From contig JANYDE010000072.1 of assembly GCA_025359915.1 (NCBI GenBank), positions 1-61,585 on the forward strand: a stretch of 61,585 nucleotides of DNA, read 5' to 3'. Below, in pieces: positions 34,795-43,046 of this stretch. A model generated the notes under the pieces. That model saw nothing but the letters and a program-made list of their open reading frames with translations, was not told the origin of the DNA and made no database searches. The DNA comes from Chamaesiphon sp. 336R_metabinner_41. GTDB lineage: Bacteria > Cyanobacteriota > Cyanobacteriia > Cyanobacteriales > Chamaesiphonaceae. The position numbers and the translations under genes are program-made. The first letter of the stretch is position 1. Each line of letters begins with the position of its first letter.

Positions 34795-35796
34795 ATGGCA
34801 GAATTAGAACTTAAACAGATTAATCGATCGGGTGGAACTCAAATCCGTGCAGCATACGATCGAGCCACAATCGATCGATACAAAGATCTTCACGAATCCA
34901 ACTCCAAGCTGCCGCCAATTATCGTATTTTATGACGGGACAGACTATTGGCTAGCTGATGGTTTCCACCGTCTACAAGCCAAGATGGAAACGTGGGCAAC
35001 CACTGGAGAGGGGACGATCGATTGTGATATCCGCAGTGGCACTCAACGAAACGCGATCGAATATGCTTTGTCAGCTAATGCCGATCATGGCTTGCCTCGC
35101 AATGGTGAAGATATTCGGAGAGCAATTTTCAGGTGTTTAGACGATGCTGAATGGTCGCAGTTGAGCAATATCAAAATTGCCAAATTATGCGGCTGTTCTG
35201 AGTCGATGGTTCGCAAAGTTAAGGGTGAAAGAGAGGAACCCTCGCATAGTGCGAATGAGGAACAACCAACTAGTCAACCCCGCCCAATTCTTCAACCAGT
35301 TGCACCATCTAAACCACCACTCCAACCCATCAAAATTAACCCTGAAGATGCAAAGATTGGCGATGTGTTGGCTGATAAGCAATCGAAGATTGTAGAGCCT
35401 GTGGAGCTTATCCCAGACTGTGAATTCAAGGTAGGTGACAGAGTACTAGATGCGGAGGATCGATCGGGTACAGTAACAAATTTTTTCCGGCAAGGTGCAG
35501 GCTGGTATCTCAACATCAAGCTCGACTCTGGCTACGACCAAAAGGGCGCGACCGAACTGTATCGACTTGAACCAAAACTTGAAGACAAATGGGCATCATT
35601 TTATATCCTAGTCAAGCCAGAACTCAATAATTCAGTTGCCACTTACACCAAGGAAAGTGGCTATCAATATACGCAATTTGAGAATGCGATCGGTCGCGAT
35701 TTGGTGATGAGCAAAATGAAATCAGCAGTTCAATCGATCGCTGATAAAGAGGGCGGTATTATCAAAAAAATGATTATTAGTATGGAGGATTGCTAG
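34795..35796 (+). CDS. ParB/Srx-like DNA-binding protein
   Basis: This 333-residue protein begins with a ParB N-terminal (nuclease-like) domain, residues 1-90: IRAAYDRATIDRYKDL, LPPIIVFYDGTDYWLADGFHR. A helix-turn-helix follows at about 115-145 (NIKIAKLCGCSESMVRKVKGE), then a proline-rich linker and an SH3/KOW-like domain (FKVGDRVLDAEDRSGTVTNFF). The helix-turn-helix closely resembles the second one in the regulator at 13784. It may act on phage DNA by binding specific sites, perhaps the TCGCA palindrome, which also occurs within this gene. That link is speculative. Confidence 0.7.
   Translation: MAELELKQINRSGGTQIRAAYDRATIDRYKDLHESNSKLPPIIVFYDGTDYWLADGFHRLQAKMETWATTGEGTIDCDIRSGTQRNAIEYALSANADHGLPRNGEDIRRAIFRCLDDAEWSQLSNIKIAKLCGCSESMVRKVKGEREEPSHSANEEQPTSQPRPILQPVAPSKPPLQPIKINPEDAKIGDVLADKQSKIVEPVELIPDCEFKVGDRVLDAEDRSGTVTNFFRQGAGWYLNIKLDSGYDQKGATELYRLEPKLEDKWASFYILVKPELNNSVATYTKESGYQYTQFENAIGRDLVMSKMKSAVQSIADKEGGIIKKMIISMEDC
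35242..35254. repeat. TCGCA-YNR-TGCGA palindrome, ParB-like gene copy
   Basis: TCGCATAGTGCGA lies inside the ParB-like gene, in the linker after its helix-turn-helix. Confidence 0.7.
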
Positions 35797-36195
35797 GTGG
35801 ATGTAATTAACGCAATTTATTATACCGATAAGCTTTATCCTATTCCCGTTAAAATCGTCAAAATCAATAATCAAAGAGCTTCAATTCAGACTAATTCCGG
35901 TAGGTTATTAGAGGTTGATTCTAGCCGATTAATTACTATTTTAGAACCAATAACAGGAACTAAGACCAGTCAATCAATTAGAACCAAGCCACCAGGATAC
36001 ATAACCGTACAAGAGTACTGTATTGCAAATAACCTTGAGATCGACGAGGCACAATACCACAGAATTAAAATACTGTGTGGATGGGAATGTCGTAAAACCC
36101 AAACCTCGTCATGGCTGGGCAAATATCACATCAGGTTTTATCCAGAAACGATTATCGATACTTGCTACAAAAAAATGATTTCTGAGCAGAAATGA
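35797..36195 (+). CDS. Hypothetical early protein, 132 residues
   Basis: It starts with GTG directly after the ParB-like stop. The N-terminal part is beta-rich (YPIPVKIVKINNQRASIQTNSG) like a small SH3 or KOW domain. A helix-turn-helix-like segment follows (ITVQEYCIANNLEIDEAQYHRI). No family assigned. Its stop overlaps the next start. Confidence 0.55.
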   Translation: MDVINAIYYTDKLYPIPVKIVKINNQRASIQTNSGRLLEVDSSRLITILEPITGTKTSQSIRTKPPGYITVQEYCIANNLEIDEAQYHRIKILCGWECRKTQTSSWLGKYHIRFYPETIIDTCYKKMISEQK

Positions 36196-36359
36196 TGAGA
36201 ATGTTTGACCGAGAATTTCATGCAGACTTCCAAGGATTTCGATATTCCTTCGGGATTTGGAAAGTCTTACTATTTACCAAAGATTCATCATTTGCCGCCA
36301 CTGGTGAAACCTTTCAATGCTACTGGGAAATATTTTTTGATACTTTAGGATTTTTGTAA
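36195..36359 (+). CDS. Small early protein, 54 residues
   Basis: The ATG overlaps the preceding TGA and the stop abuts the next ATG. The protein is aromatic-rich (FQGFRYSFGIWKVLLF, CYWEIFFDTLGFL). Function unknown. Confidence 0.5.
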   Translation: MRMFDREFHADFQGFRYSFGIWKVLLFTKDSSFAATGETFQCYWEIFFDTLGFL

Positions 36360-36806
36360 ATGGTTAAGTACACCGTGTCCAAACAACTAATCTCTAGCAA
36401 GCGTGTTGCCAAGAGATCGATCACCAAAGCCACCGAGCAATATTCAGATAAATTAACTCTTGTCGATCCGATCGACTATCCAAATATCCCAATCAGAGAG
36501 AACCTAATCGAAGTCTGGATTAGTAAGAAATATCTCGTGCAGATCTATGCTGTCCAAACTGGAATTATCCGCATATCAGTTAATAAAACCTCCCTCCAAG
36601 GTGTTGGGTTTAGGAAAGATGGGAATATGGCATGGGCAGAAATTAGTTGGGAAGAATTGCAAGATATTAAAAACACTGTCGGGTTTGCAGATCACTGCGC
36701 TGTAGAGGTATTCCCACCTGCTGAATTAGTTGTCAATGTTGCTAACATGCGCCATCTTTGGGTATTGGCAGATTGTCCTAAATTCGTTTGGGGTGCTAAC
36801 TCATGA
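36360..36806 (+). CDS. Conserved phage protein, 148 residues
   Basis: The text from residue 45 (LIEVWISKKYLVQIYAVQTGIIRISVNKT) through AEISWEELQDIKNTVGF, AVEVFPPAELVVNVANMRHLWVL resembles a small family of phage proteins of unknown function with an ISW(D/E) motif and a VEV(Y/F)PP ... HLWVL end. It is coupled to the next gene by a four-base overlap. Confidence 0.6.
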   Translation: MVKYTVSKQLISSKRVAKRSITKATEQYSDKLTLVDPIDYPNIPIRENLIEVWISKKYLVQIYAVQTGIIRISVNKTSLQGVGFRKDGNMAWAEISWEELQDIKNTVGFADHCAVEVFPPAELVVNVANMRHLWVLADCPKFVWGANS

Positions 36807-37402
36807 GACAACATCAACCGCAATGGCAGCAAAACGAAATTGATTTCCTAGAAAATTTAATTAACGAATTTCCCAGGATTGAAATTGTCAAACAACTTCA
36901 ATCCTACCAGCGTAAAAACAAATTATTCGTCCGCTCCTACGGTGGCATCAGTGATAAATTACGCAAACTGGGGCACCAGAACGATCTTCAATTAGATCGA
37001 CTCAATAAAAGCCAATTAGCAAAGCTGCTAGGAGTTAAAGTAGAGCGAGTTCAATACTGGTTTAAGAAAGGATTGATATTCACTCCAGGTGCAACACCAA
37101 GTTCGAGTACTATCGTCAAGCTTCGTGACTTTGCAACTTGGGCTAAATCAAATGTAAAGCGACTCCATTCGATCGATAGAGACTTGCTAGCCTATGCAAC
37201 TGGAGATAAAGAACTAGCCGATCGAGCTACTGCACTACGTCCCTATTATTGTCCAGTAATTAACATCACCACTGGCAAGAGATATGCAGGAATAGAAGAT
37301 GCTGCTAAATCTAATTTTATTAGCGGTGGAGCATTGAGCCTTGCTCTCAAACAAGGTCGAAAATGCGGTGGGTTTGAGTGGCGATTTGAGGTAGCAGCAT
37401 AG
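36803..37402 (+). CDS. DNA-binding protein with helix-turn-helix
   Basis: Residues 5-60 look like a Myb-type or related DNA-binding helical bundle (WQQNEIDFLENLINEFPRIEIVKQL). Residues 70-90 (NKSQLAKLLGVKVERVQYWFKKG) look like a MerR-type helix-turn-helix. The last 50 residues (TGKRYAGIEDAAKSNFISGGALSLALKQG) resemble the modular DNA-binding repeats of phage endonucleases. It is coupled to the helicase gene and may help load it. Confidence 0.6.
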   Translation: MRQHQPQWQQNEIDFLENLINEFPRIEIVKQLQSYQRKNKLFVRSYGGISDKLRKLGHQNDLQLDRLNKSQLAKLLGVKVERVQYWFKKGLIFTPGATPSSSTIVKLRDFATWAKSNVKRLHSIDRDLLAYATGDKELADRATALRPYYCPVINITTGKRYAGIEDAAKSNFISGGALSLALKQGRKCGGFEWRFEVAA

Positions 37403-40227
37403 TGGTAAATTTCCGAACTGAAAATCTCATTCCACCGCAAAACATCGAGATTGAAGAAGGTATTCTGGGTGGGATTTTATTAGACCCAGAAGCGATCGGG
37501 CGGGTATTAGAATTACTCACCCCTGAAGCCTTTTACATCCCCGCTCACGCCGAAATCTACCGCGCGGCCCTAGCTCTCAACAGCCAGGGCAAGCCGATCG
37601 ATCTGATGACCATCACCGATTACCTCACCGACCAAAAGCAGTTGGAGAAAATCGGTGGGCAAGCCAAACTAATTCAGCTCCTGGAACGCACCGTGAGCGC
37701 AGTCAACATTGACTCTCTCGCAGTGGTGATTGCGGAGAAATACACCAGGCGGCAATTAATCGCAGCGGGGAATAAAATCACCGCTCAAGGCTACGATACC
37801 GTCAGTAAAATTGAGGAATCACTCGATCGATCCGAACAAGCCATCTACAACATCTCCGCCAATCGATCGGGTACCAAACTCACCACCCTATCCTCAGCTC
37901 TGGTTATCGCTGCTAAAGATATCGACGAACGGCGGACTACTCTCGCCCCGCCAGGGCTAACCTGCGACTTTCTGGATTTGGATGGGATGACTGGTGGTTT
38001 TAGTCGATCGGATTTAATCATTCTTGCTGGCAGGCCGTCAATGGGGAAGTGTGTGGCTTTTCATTCCCAGATTGTTCTAGCAGATGGATCGTTAAAAACT
38101 ATTCAGGAAATTTACAACGATCGCAAGGCAAAGCTATTAACACTAGGAGAGAATTTAAAGATTCAATATACAGAACCTTCTGCTTATATTGATGACGGGG
38201 TAAAACCAACTTTTCGCGTTACAACTTGTCTGGGTAGACAAATCGAAACCACGATAACCCACCCCTTTTTGACAATCGGGGGTTGGAAGCCGTTAAGTGA
38301 AATCCAGGCAGGAACTAAGGTTGCAGTGCCAAGAACACTAGGCACGTTCGGGCATGAAACAGTTAGAGATTGCGAGATTAAAATATTGGGATATCTTTTA
38401 GCGGACGGCTCTTTGTCTGGCGGTCAACCAGGATTTACTAATAGTAACTTAGAGATACAAGCTGATTTTATTGAAGCGGTTGAGTCTTTTAATGATCTTA
38501 GTACTAGAAAATATGATAGCCAAGGCAAAAAAGCACCGACATTTTATGTTACCTACAACCGCCAAACTCTTCTTCAAGAGCGGAAAAAATTCGCTACTCG
38601 CTTGTCCGAAGAAATCAAAAAATCGGGCTTTTCCAATCCAAGAATAGAAAAGATTTTGGAGCTAGATCCAGGAATAGTTTCTCGATGGCGTAAAGCATCT
38701 GGACTTCCCAATCCAATTATTATCGAAAAATTAGTGCATGTTCTAGGAATTGCAATCCAAGATCTACTACCTTCTGGATTGGAATCTATTGCGTGGGAAA
38801 ATCCTTTGACAGCTTGGTTGCGAAAGATTGGACTTTGGGGTAAGACGGCACACAGCAAGAGTATTCCAGATTTTGTATTTAGTCTAGAGCGGCGACAAAT
38901 AGCCCTACTACTAAATCGCTTACTAGCTACAGATGGCTGGATTTGCATACTAGCCGCTGGTCCATGCCAAGTTGGATACTGCACTGTCAACGAAACATTT
39001 GCGAGGCAAATTCAGCATTTATTTTTACGATTTGGGATTATTGCTAAACTCAGATTTCGCAGCGTCAAATATAAAGGCGGCTTGAAATATGCTTGGTCTC
39101 TTGACATAACAGATGCAAAATCTATTCAATGCGTGATTGATGAAATTGGAATTTATGCAAAAGACGAAATGATCAAAAATGTCCGCACGGCTCTTGAACA
39201 AAAGAACTACCAGACAAATCGAGATTTGATTCCAGTAGAAACCTGGGAATTATTGAAATTGGCAAAAGGAAGCGAATCATGGAAATCTCTAGCTACGAGA
39301 GCTGGAATCAAAGGTGCTAGCAACATTCATGTTGGCAAACGTGCTTTTACTCGAAAACGTCTCTCGGTTCTTGTTTCCGTTCTATCCGCATCAGCTCAAA
39401 CAACTGTCTTGCAAAATCTAGCAAGCAGTGATGTTTACTGGGACGAGATTAAGTCAATAGAATATGTTGGTGAACAGCAAGTTTATGACTTGACGATTCC
39501 AGAAACTCACAACTTCATTGCAAATGATATTTGTGTTCACAATACGTCGGCGGGGATGCAGATCGCTCACAACATTGCTCGAAAGCATCAATTACCCGTG
39601 CTGATATTCAGTATGGAGATGTCCAAAGAACAGATCGTCCAGCGGTTTATTGCTTGTGAAGCGGGGGTTGATAGCAATCGACTTCGAGCGGGACGAATTA
39701 GTGATATTGAGTGGAGTAGCGTGCTGGGTTCGATCGATCGAATGAACCAGCTCCCAATCTATATCGATGACACTAGCGATATCAGCGTGGCGGGGATGAG
39801 GGCGCAAGCCAGACGAGCTTGCGCCGAAACGGGTAAACCCTTGGGGCTAATTCTACTCGACTACATCCAGTTGATGGGCAACGGTAATAGCGATAATCGG
39901 GTTGAGGAGCTAGATAAAATTGCGCGTGGGCTAAAAGGGTTGGCAAAAGAATTTACGGTACCTCTAATCGCCTTGTCGCAGCTCAGTAGAGGTGTTGAAT
40001 CCCGTAACGATAAACGCCCGATGATGTCGGACTTGCGATCGAGTGGTGCGATCGAGCAAACAGCCGATATCGTGATTATGCTCTACCGAGAAAGTTACTA
40101 TAATCCCAATTCGATTAACAAGGAGACGGAGTTGATTATTAATAAGAATCGGAATGGTGCAGTTGGAACAGTCAAAATGATGTTTGAACCTGGATTAACC
40201 AAATTCAAAAACATCACTAGGTTTTAG
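37402..40227 (+). CDS. dnaB: Replicative DNA helicase DnaB with intein
   Basis: The 941-residue precursor starts with GTG overlapping the previous stop. Residues 1-150 are the DnaB N-terminal domain (LIPPQNIEIEEGILGGILLD). The RecA-like domain begins at about 180 and its P-loop GRPSMGK is interrupted by an intein (residues 217-714). After the intein come TSAGMQIAHNIARKH, the Walker B LGLILLDYIQLM and the C-terminal motifs (SQLSRGVESR, DLRSSGAIEQ). Without the intein the protein is 443 residues, the normal DnaB length. It would unwind phage DNA in replication. A strong terminator follows. Confidence 0.93.
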   Translation: MVNFRTENLIPPQNIEIEEGILGGILLDPEAIGRVLELLTPEAFYIPAHAEIYRAALALNSQGKPIDLMTITDYLTDQKQLEKIGGQAKLIQLLERTVSAVNIDSLAVVIAEKYTRRQLIAAGNKITAQGYDTVSKIEESLDRSEQAIYNISANRSGTKLTTLSSALVIAAKDIDERRTTLAPPGLTCDFLDLDGMTGGFSRSDLIILAGRPSMGKCVAFHSQIVLADGSLKTIQEIYNDRKAKLLTLGENLKIQYTEPSAYIDDGVKPTFRVTTCLGRQIETTITHPFLTIGGWKPLSEIQAGTKVAVPRTLGTFGHETVRDCEIKILGYLLADGSLSGGQPGFTNSNLEIQADFIEAVESFNDLSTRKYDSQGKKAPTFYVTYNRQTLLQERKKFATRLSEEIKKSGFSNPRIEKILELDPGIVSRWRKASGLPNPIIIEKLVHVLGIAIQDLLPSGLESIAWENPLTAWLRKIGLWGKTAHSKSIPDFVFSLERRQIALLLNRLLATDGWICILAAGPCQVGYCTVNETFARQIQHLFLRFGIIAKLRFRSVKYKGGLKYAWSLDITDAKSIQCVIDEIGIYAKDEMIKNVRTALEQKNYQTNRDLIPVETWELLKLAKGSESWKSLATRAGIKGASNIHVGKRAFTRKRLSVLVSVLSASAQTTVLQNLASSDVYWDEIKSIEYVGEQQVYDLTIPETHNFIANDICVHNTSAGMQIAHNIARKHQLPVLIFSMEMSKEQIVQRFIACEAGVDSNRLRAGRISDIEWSSVLGSIDRMNQLPIYIDDTSDISVAGMRAQARRACAETGKPLGLILLDYIQLMGNGNSDNRVEELDKIARGLKGLAKEFTVPLIALSQLSRGVESRNDKRPMMSDLRSSGAIEQTADIVIMLYRESYYNPNSINKETELIINKNRNGAVGTVKMMFEPGLTKFKNITRF
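38050..39543 (+). mobile_element. Intein in DnaB P-loop with LAGLIDADG endonuclease and HTH insert
   Basis: The intein begins with Cys217 (CVAFHSQIVLADGS) and ends with HN (DICVHN), followed by Thr as the first C-extein residue. Splicing blocks are visible: block B TTCLGRQIETTITHPF and block F VYDLTIPETHNFI. The LAGLIDADG parts are LGYLLADGSL and LLNRLLATDGW. Between them a helix-turn-helix segment is present (SGFSNPRIEKILELDPGIVSRWRKASG), which may add sequence specificity. With both endonuclease motifs present it may still be mobile. Confidence 0.9.
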
Positions 40228-40229
40228 AG

Positions 40230-40266
40230 AAAAAGAGGGGGTCGCATGGTGCGACCCCCTCTTTTT
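40230..40266 (+). terminator. Strong terminator after dnaB containing a TCGCA palindrome
   Basis: AAAAAGAGGGGG pairs with CCCCCTCTTTTTT. The apex of the stem is TCGCATGGTGCGA (40242-40254), one of nine copies of that palindrome. Confidence 0.9.
40242..40254. repeat. TCGCA-YNR-TGCGA palindrome, dnaB terminator copy
   Basis: TCGCATGGTGCGA forms the apex of the terminator hairpin after dnaB. Confidence 0.7.
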
Positions 40267-40332
40267 TCGGATTATATTGTTAGCAATATAATTTAACATT
40301 CAGAAAAATTAAATCGACTCATAATGTAATAA

Positions 40333-40375
40333 GCCCCTCGCGAGTGAGTGCGAACAACACTCGATCTCCAGGGGC
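40333..40375 (+). ncRNA. Structured leader motif, copy 2
   Basis: Outer stem GCCCCT/AGGGGC, then CGCGAG and CTCC, and an inner hairpin GAGTG-CGAACAA-CACTC. A TAATGT -10-like box (40322-40327) lies before it. The stem bases differ from copy 1 while pairing is kept. Confidence 0.7.
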
Positions 40376-40406
40376 AGTAAAACCTAAAAACACTAGGATT
40401 CACATT

Positions 40407-41093
40407 TTGAATAATATCACTTTAGCCGCTCAAAGCGGTAGTTCTCCGTTCGATTCCATAGGTCGAGTCGAAAATGGTTGGGAATTTTGGTTCGCACGAG
40501 AACTGATGCCAATGCTAGGCTATCAACGTTGGGAAAATTTCGCCAGAACGATCCGAAAGGCAATTCGTTCTTGCGAAAATGTAGGAAACTCGGTCACAGA
40601 GAACTTTTGCGTGATACTGCGAAATACAGACGGGCGTAATTCAGAAGACTATCGCCTATCTCGACATGCTTGCTATTTAGTAGCTATGTGCGGCGACCCA
40701 GAAAAGACGGAAATTGCCGCAGCGCAATCATATTTTGCGGTTAAGGTTCAGCAAGCAGAAACGTTGGGCGAGGTGATTGCAATGCTAGTGAAAGATTTAG
40801 TGCAAAGAGAACTCGGCAAACTTCAGCCCCAACCATCAGCACTCGAACAGCGACTAGATCAGCATGAATGCGAGATCGGTCGCATCTTCAAACCAGATGG
40901 TCAGTTCTTCTCAATTAGAGGTTGGGCAAACCATCGCAAAGTTAAAATCAACATCAAAGAAGCCTCGAACTACGGGCGAGTTGCTAGCCGCCTATCAAAA
41001 GAAGCTGGAATTTCTACCGACAAGGTACCAGATCCTCGGTATGGATCAGTTAAGGTCTATCACGAATCAATCCTGATTCAGATTATTCCCTAG
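40407..41093 (+). CDS. DinD-like regulator (cassette 2)
   Basis: The TTG at 40407 is chosen: the surrounding CACATTTTGAATAAT matches the start of the cassette 1 gene, and the longer frame from 40344 begins inside the leader stem. The 228-residue protein has a DinD/BRO-type N-terminus (SPFDSIGRVENGWEFWFAREL, MLGYQRWENFA) and a C-terminal DNA-binding part (SIRGWANHRKVKINIKEASNYG). It is unrelated in sequence to cassette 1 but shares its leader and start context. It has its own terminator, so it is a free-standing unit between dnaB and the portal gene. Confidence 0.7.
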   Translation: MNNITLAAQSGSSPFDSIGRVENGWEFWFARELMPMLGYQRWENFARTIRKAIRSCENVGNSVTENFCVILRNTDGRNSEDYRLSRHACYLVAMCGDPEKTEIAAAQSYFAVKVQQAETLGEVIAMLVKDLVQRELGKLQPQPSALEQRLDQHECEIGRIFKPDGQFFSIRGWANHRKVKINIKEASNYGRVASRLSKEAGISTDKVPDPRYGSVKVYHESILIQIIP

Positions 41094-41110
41094 CTAGCTT
41101 CCCACCAATT

Positions 41111-41147
41111 AAAAAGCGATCGATCCACTCAAGATCGATCGCTTTTT
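41111..41147 (+). terminator. Terminator of cassette 2
   Basis: AAAAAGCGATCGATC pairs with GATCGATCGCTTTTT around a seven-base loop. It isolates the regulator from the head operon. Confidence 0.88.
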
Positions 41148-41157
41148 GGTGCATTTT

Positions 41158-41170
41158 CACACACTAGAAC
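41158..41170 (+). promoter_or_regulatory. Possible late promoter element before portal gene (site L6)
   Basis: CACACACTAGAAC resembles the CACTCTAGAG motif of other late operons and lies about 51 bases before the portal start. It is degenerate. Confidence 0.3.
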
Positions 41171-41220
41171 CAACCCACCCCAACAAGCAATAATCAACCA
41201 TCCCGATTTATCCCAATCGC

Positions 41221-42432
41221 TTGTTTACCACACCACCCATCCTCAAACGGATCTGGAATGCCATCAGCAGTGTCTTTCAGACCGAGACACCAGGACAGAT
41301 CCGCCCAGTCTCCTACTACACCGTTGGTACCGACCAGTCTGACATTGGGCGTAACTTCGATTTAGAAATTCGCGAGCCGATCGTCCGCTCCCCCGACATT
41401 GCCCGACCACTGGCAGAAATGATCGAATTTTGTCCAGAGGCCAGCGCAGCAATTATCGAAATTCGTGGCTCGGTACTCAGTAGTGATGATGGGGATGACA
41501 TGGGGTTTACCATCGCCGACGAAGTAGCGATGGGGGTAAATGTCGAACCAGAAATCAAGAAGATCCTCGATCGAGTGGTAGATGAAGTACTAGGTGGTAC
41601 GAACTCCGAACTCGCGATCGAACGAATGCTCGAATGGGGAGACGCATTTGCGGGGATTGGTGTGAATACCAGATTGATGCAGATCGATCGAATCGTCTAC
41701 CTGCCTACCTGGGAAATGTTCCGAATCGAAGACAATCAATCGCGGCTGCTGGGATACGAACAGCGCAGATTTCTCACCGATCACCGCGAGTTATTCCACC
41801 CCCTGACAATTTGCCATTGGCGGTTTAGACGCAAAATGCTCTACGGTCGATCTTTGTTTGCGGAGTCGGTGAAGGCTAATGATTGGGAACACCTTAAACA
41901 GGCAACAGAGGATTTAGCCGCAGCCGCTAGATCGATCGGGATCAATCCCAACGTCCACCGTCTTCCCGATGGCTGTGATGACGAATATGCCACCGCCTAT
42001 CGCCAACAGTATGAGGAAGCAAAGCGACGCGGTACGGTGACAGATTTTTATCTGATGCCTACTGCTGATGTCGCAAAGGTGGGGAACCTTAACCCCGACC
42101 TCACTGCCCTAGCAAATACCGTCCTACTGTGGCGACAACGCATTGCCATGTCATCACGGGTACCCAACTATTTACTGGGTATTCACAACTCTGGAGCGAA
42201 GGACATAGCTGGGCAACCTGCCCTCGGTTACGCCCGTTTTATCAACTCCATCCGCCGGAACCTCACCGAGGGTATTCGCCAAATTTGCGATCTGGAATTG
42301 GCATTGCATGGCATTCCCAAAGAGCGATGGCTGTACGCGATTAAATACCCTCGCATTGGTGTTAATCCTTACGGTAAGGCGACGGCTGCCACTGAAGATA
42401 ACAATACTTTAATTGGTAACGAAAATGCCTAA
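41221..42432 (+). CDS. Portal protein
   Basis: This 403-residue protein starts with TTG and forms the dodecameric vertex for DNA entry. Portal hallmarks are the N-terminal part (SPDIARPLAEMIEFCPEASAAI), the DRIVYLPTWEMFRI strand region, a stem/wing part (RRKMLYGRSLFAESV, KQATEDLAAAARSIG) and the C-terminal helical part (LLGIHNSGAKDIAG). It opens the head operon, before the F-like gene, as in Mu-type phages. Its exact N-terminus is unsure because no ATG is near. Confidence 0.85.
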   Translation: MFTTPPILKRIWNAISSVFQTETPGQIRPVSYYTVGTDQSDIGRNFDLEIREPIVRSPDIARPLAEMIEFCPEASAAIIEIRGSVLSSDDGDDMGFTIADEVAMGVNVEPEIKKILDRVVDEVLGGTNSELAIERMLEWGDAFAGIGVNTRLMQIDRIVYLPTWEMFRIEDNQSRLLGYEQRRFLTDHRELFHPLTICHWRFRRKMLYGRSLFAESVKANDWEHLKQATEDLAAAARSIGINPNVHRLPDGCDDEYATAYRQQYEEAKRRGTVTDFYLMPTADVAKVGNLNPDLTALANTVLLWRQRIAMSSRVPNYLLGIHNSGAKDIAGQPALGYARFINSIRRNLTEGIRQICDLELALHGIPKERWLYAIKYPRIGVNPYGKATAATEDNNTLIGNENA

Positions 42433-42577
42433 TCTGACCTTCCCCAATGAACCACCATTACCACCAGAAACTGAAGTCATCGTCAATGCTGAAACTGTTA
42501 GACAGTCGATCGATGATTGGAAAGCTAATTGTCCCGATCCTGATTTTGTAAATATCCTTAATCCCGAAATTCAATGA
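42425..42577 (+). CDS. Small head-module protein, 50 residues
   Basis: The frame starts MPNLTFPNEPPLPPETEVIV, overlaps the portal stop and the next start, and is proline-rich at first. No family recognised. Confidence 0.5.
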   Translation: MPNLTFPNEPPLPPETEVIVNAETVRQSIDDWKANCPDPDFVNILNPEIQ

Positions 42578-42825
42578 GTAACGAACAAGCAACCGCTGGA
42601 CATTCCTACAGATCGATGGCAATTAGTGTATACAAATCGTATGCCGCGAATACTGGAAACAAAAACTTTAAAGGCGATCCTATGCCTAAGTGGGACGAAT
42701 TGCCAGTAGGTATTCAGACAGCTTGGGAGGCTGCGACAAGACAGCTTATTTACATTGCTTATCAAGATCCAGAAATAAAGACTTTTCCTGATGAGCAAAA
42801 GTGGACTGGCTGGACTCGTCCGTAA
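42574..42825 (+). CDS. Small head-module protein, 83 residues
   Basis: It contains PMPKWDELPVGIQTAWEAATRQL, a phrase typical of small phage proteins of unknown function with an MPxWDELP...QxAW motif. Coupled to the previous gene by a four-base overlap. Confidence 0.6.
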   Translation: MSNEQATAGHSYRSMAISVYKSYAANTGNKNFKGDPMPKWDELPVGIQTAWEAATRQLIYIAYQDPEIKTFPDEQKWTGWTRP

Positions 42826-42848
42826 AAACTTCATCCCAAATTGGATTA

Positions 42849-43046
42849 ATGTTAGACCCAAAAGAACGATCGCGTATGACGTTTTATCTTAAAGAACTTC
42901 GCGATAAATTTAACCAACACCCCGACTCGCTTTGTATACGCAACGGCATCATTGCGCTAGAAGATCGGCTGGGATTACGTCGATCGATCTCACCAGTCGA
43001 TCCGATTCAATTCATCGACACTTTACAGAAAATTCGCGACATCTAA
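42849..43046 (+). CDS. Small head-module protein, 65 residues
   Basis: The ATG at 42849 (MLDPKERSRMTFYLKELRDK) avoids the longer overlap of the 42801 start. Helical; function unknown. Its stop overlaps the next ATG. Confidence 0.5.
   Translation: MLDPKERSRMTFYLKELRDKFNQHPDSLCIRNGIIALEDRLGLRRSISPVDPIQFIDTLQKIRDI

Noticed and set aside
40344-40406. ATG/GTG-type earlier start for the DinD-like gene
   Set aside because: It begins inside the structured leader stem, and the TTG at 40407 shares its context with the cassette 1 gene.
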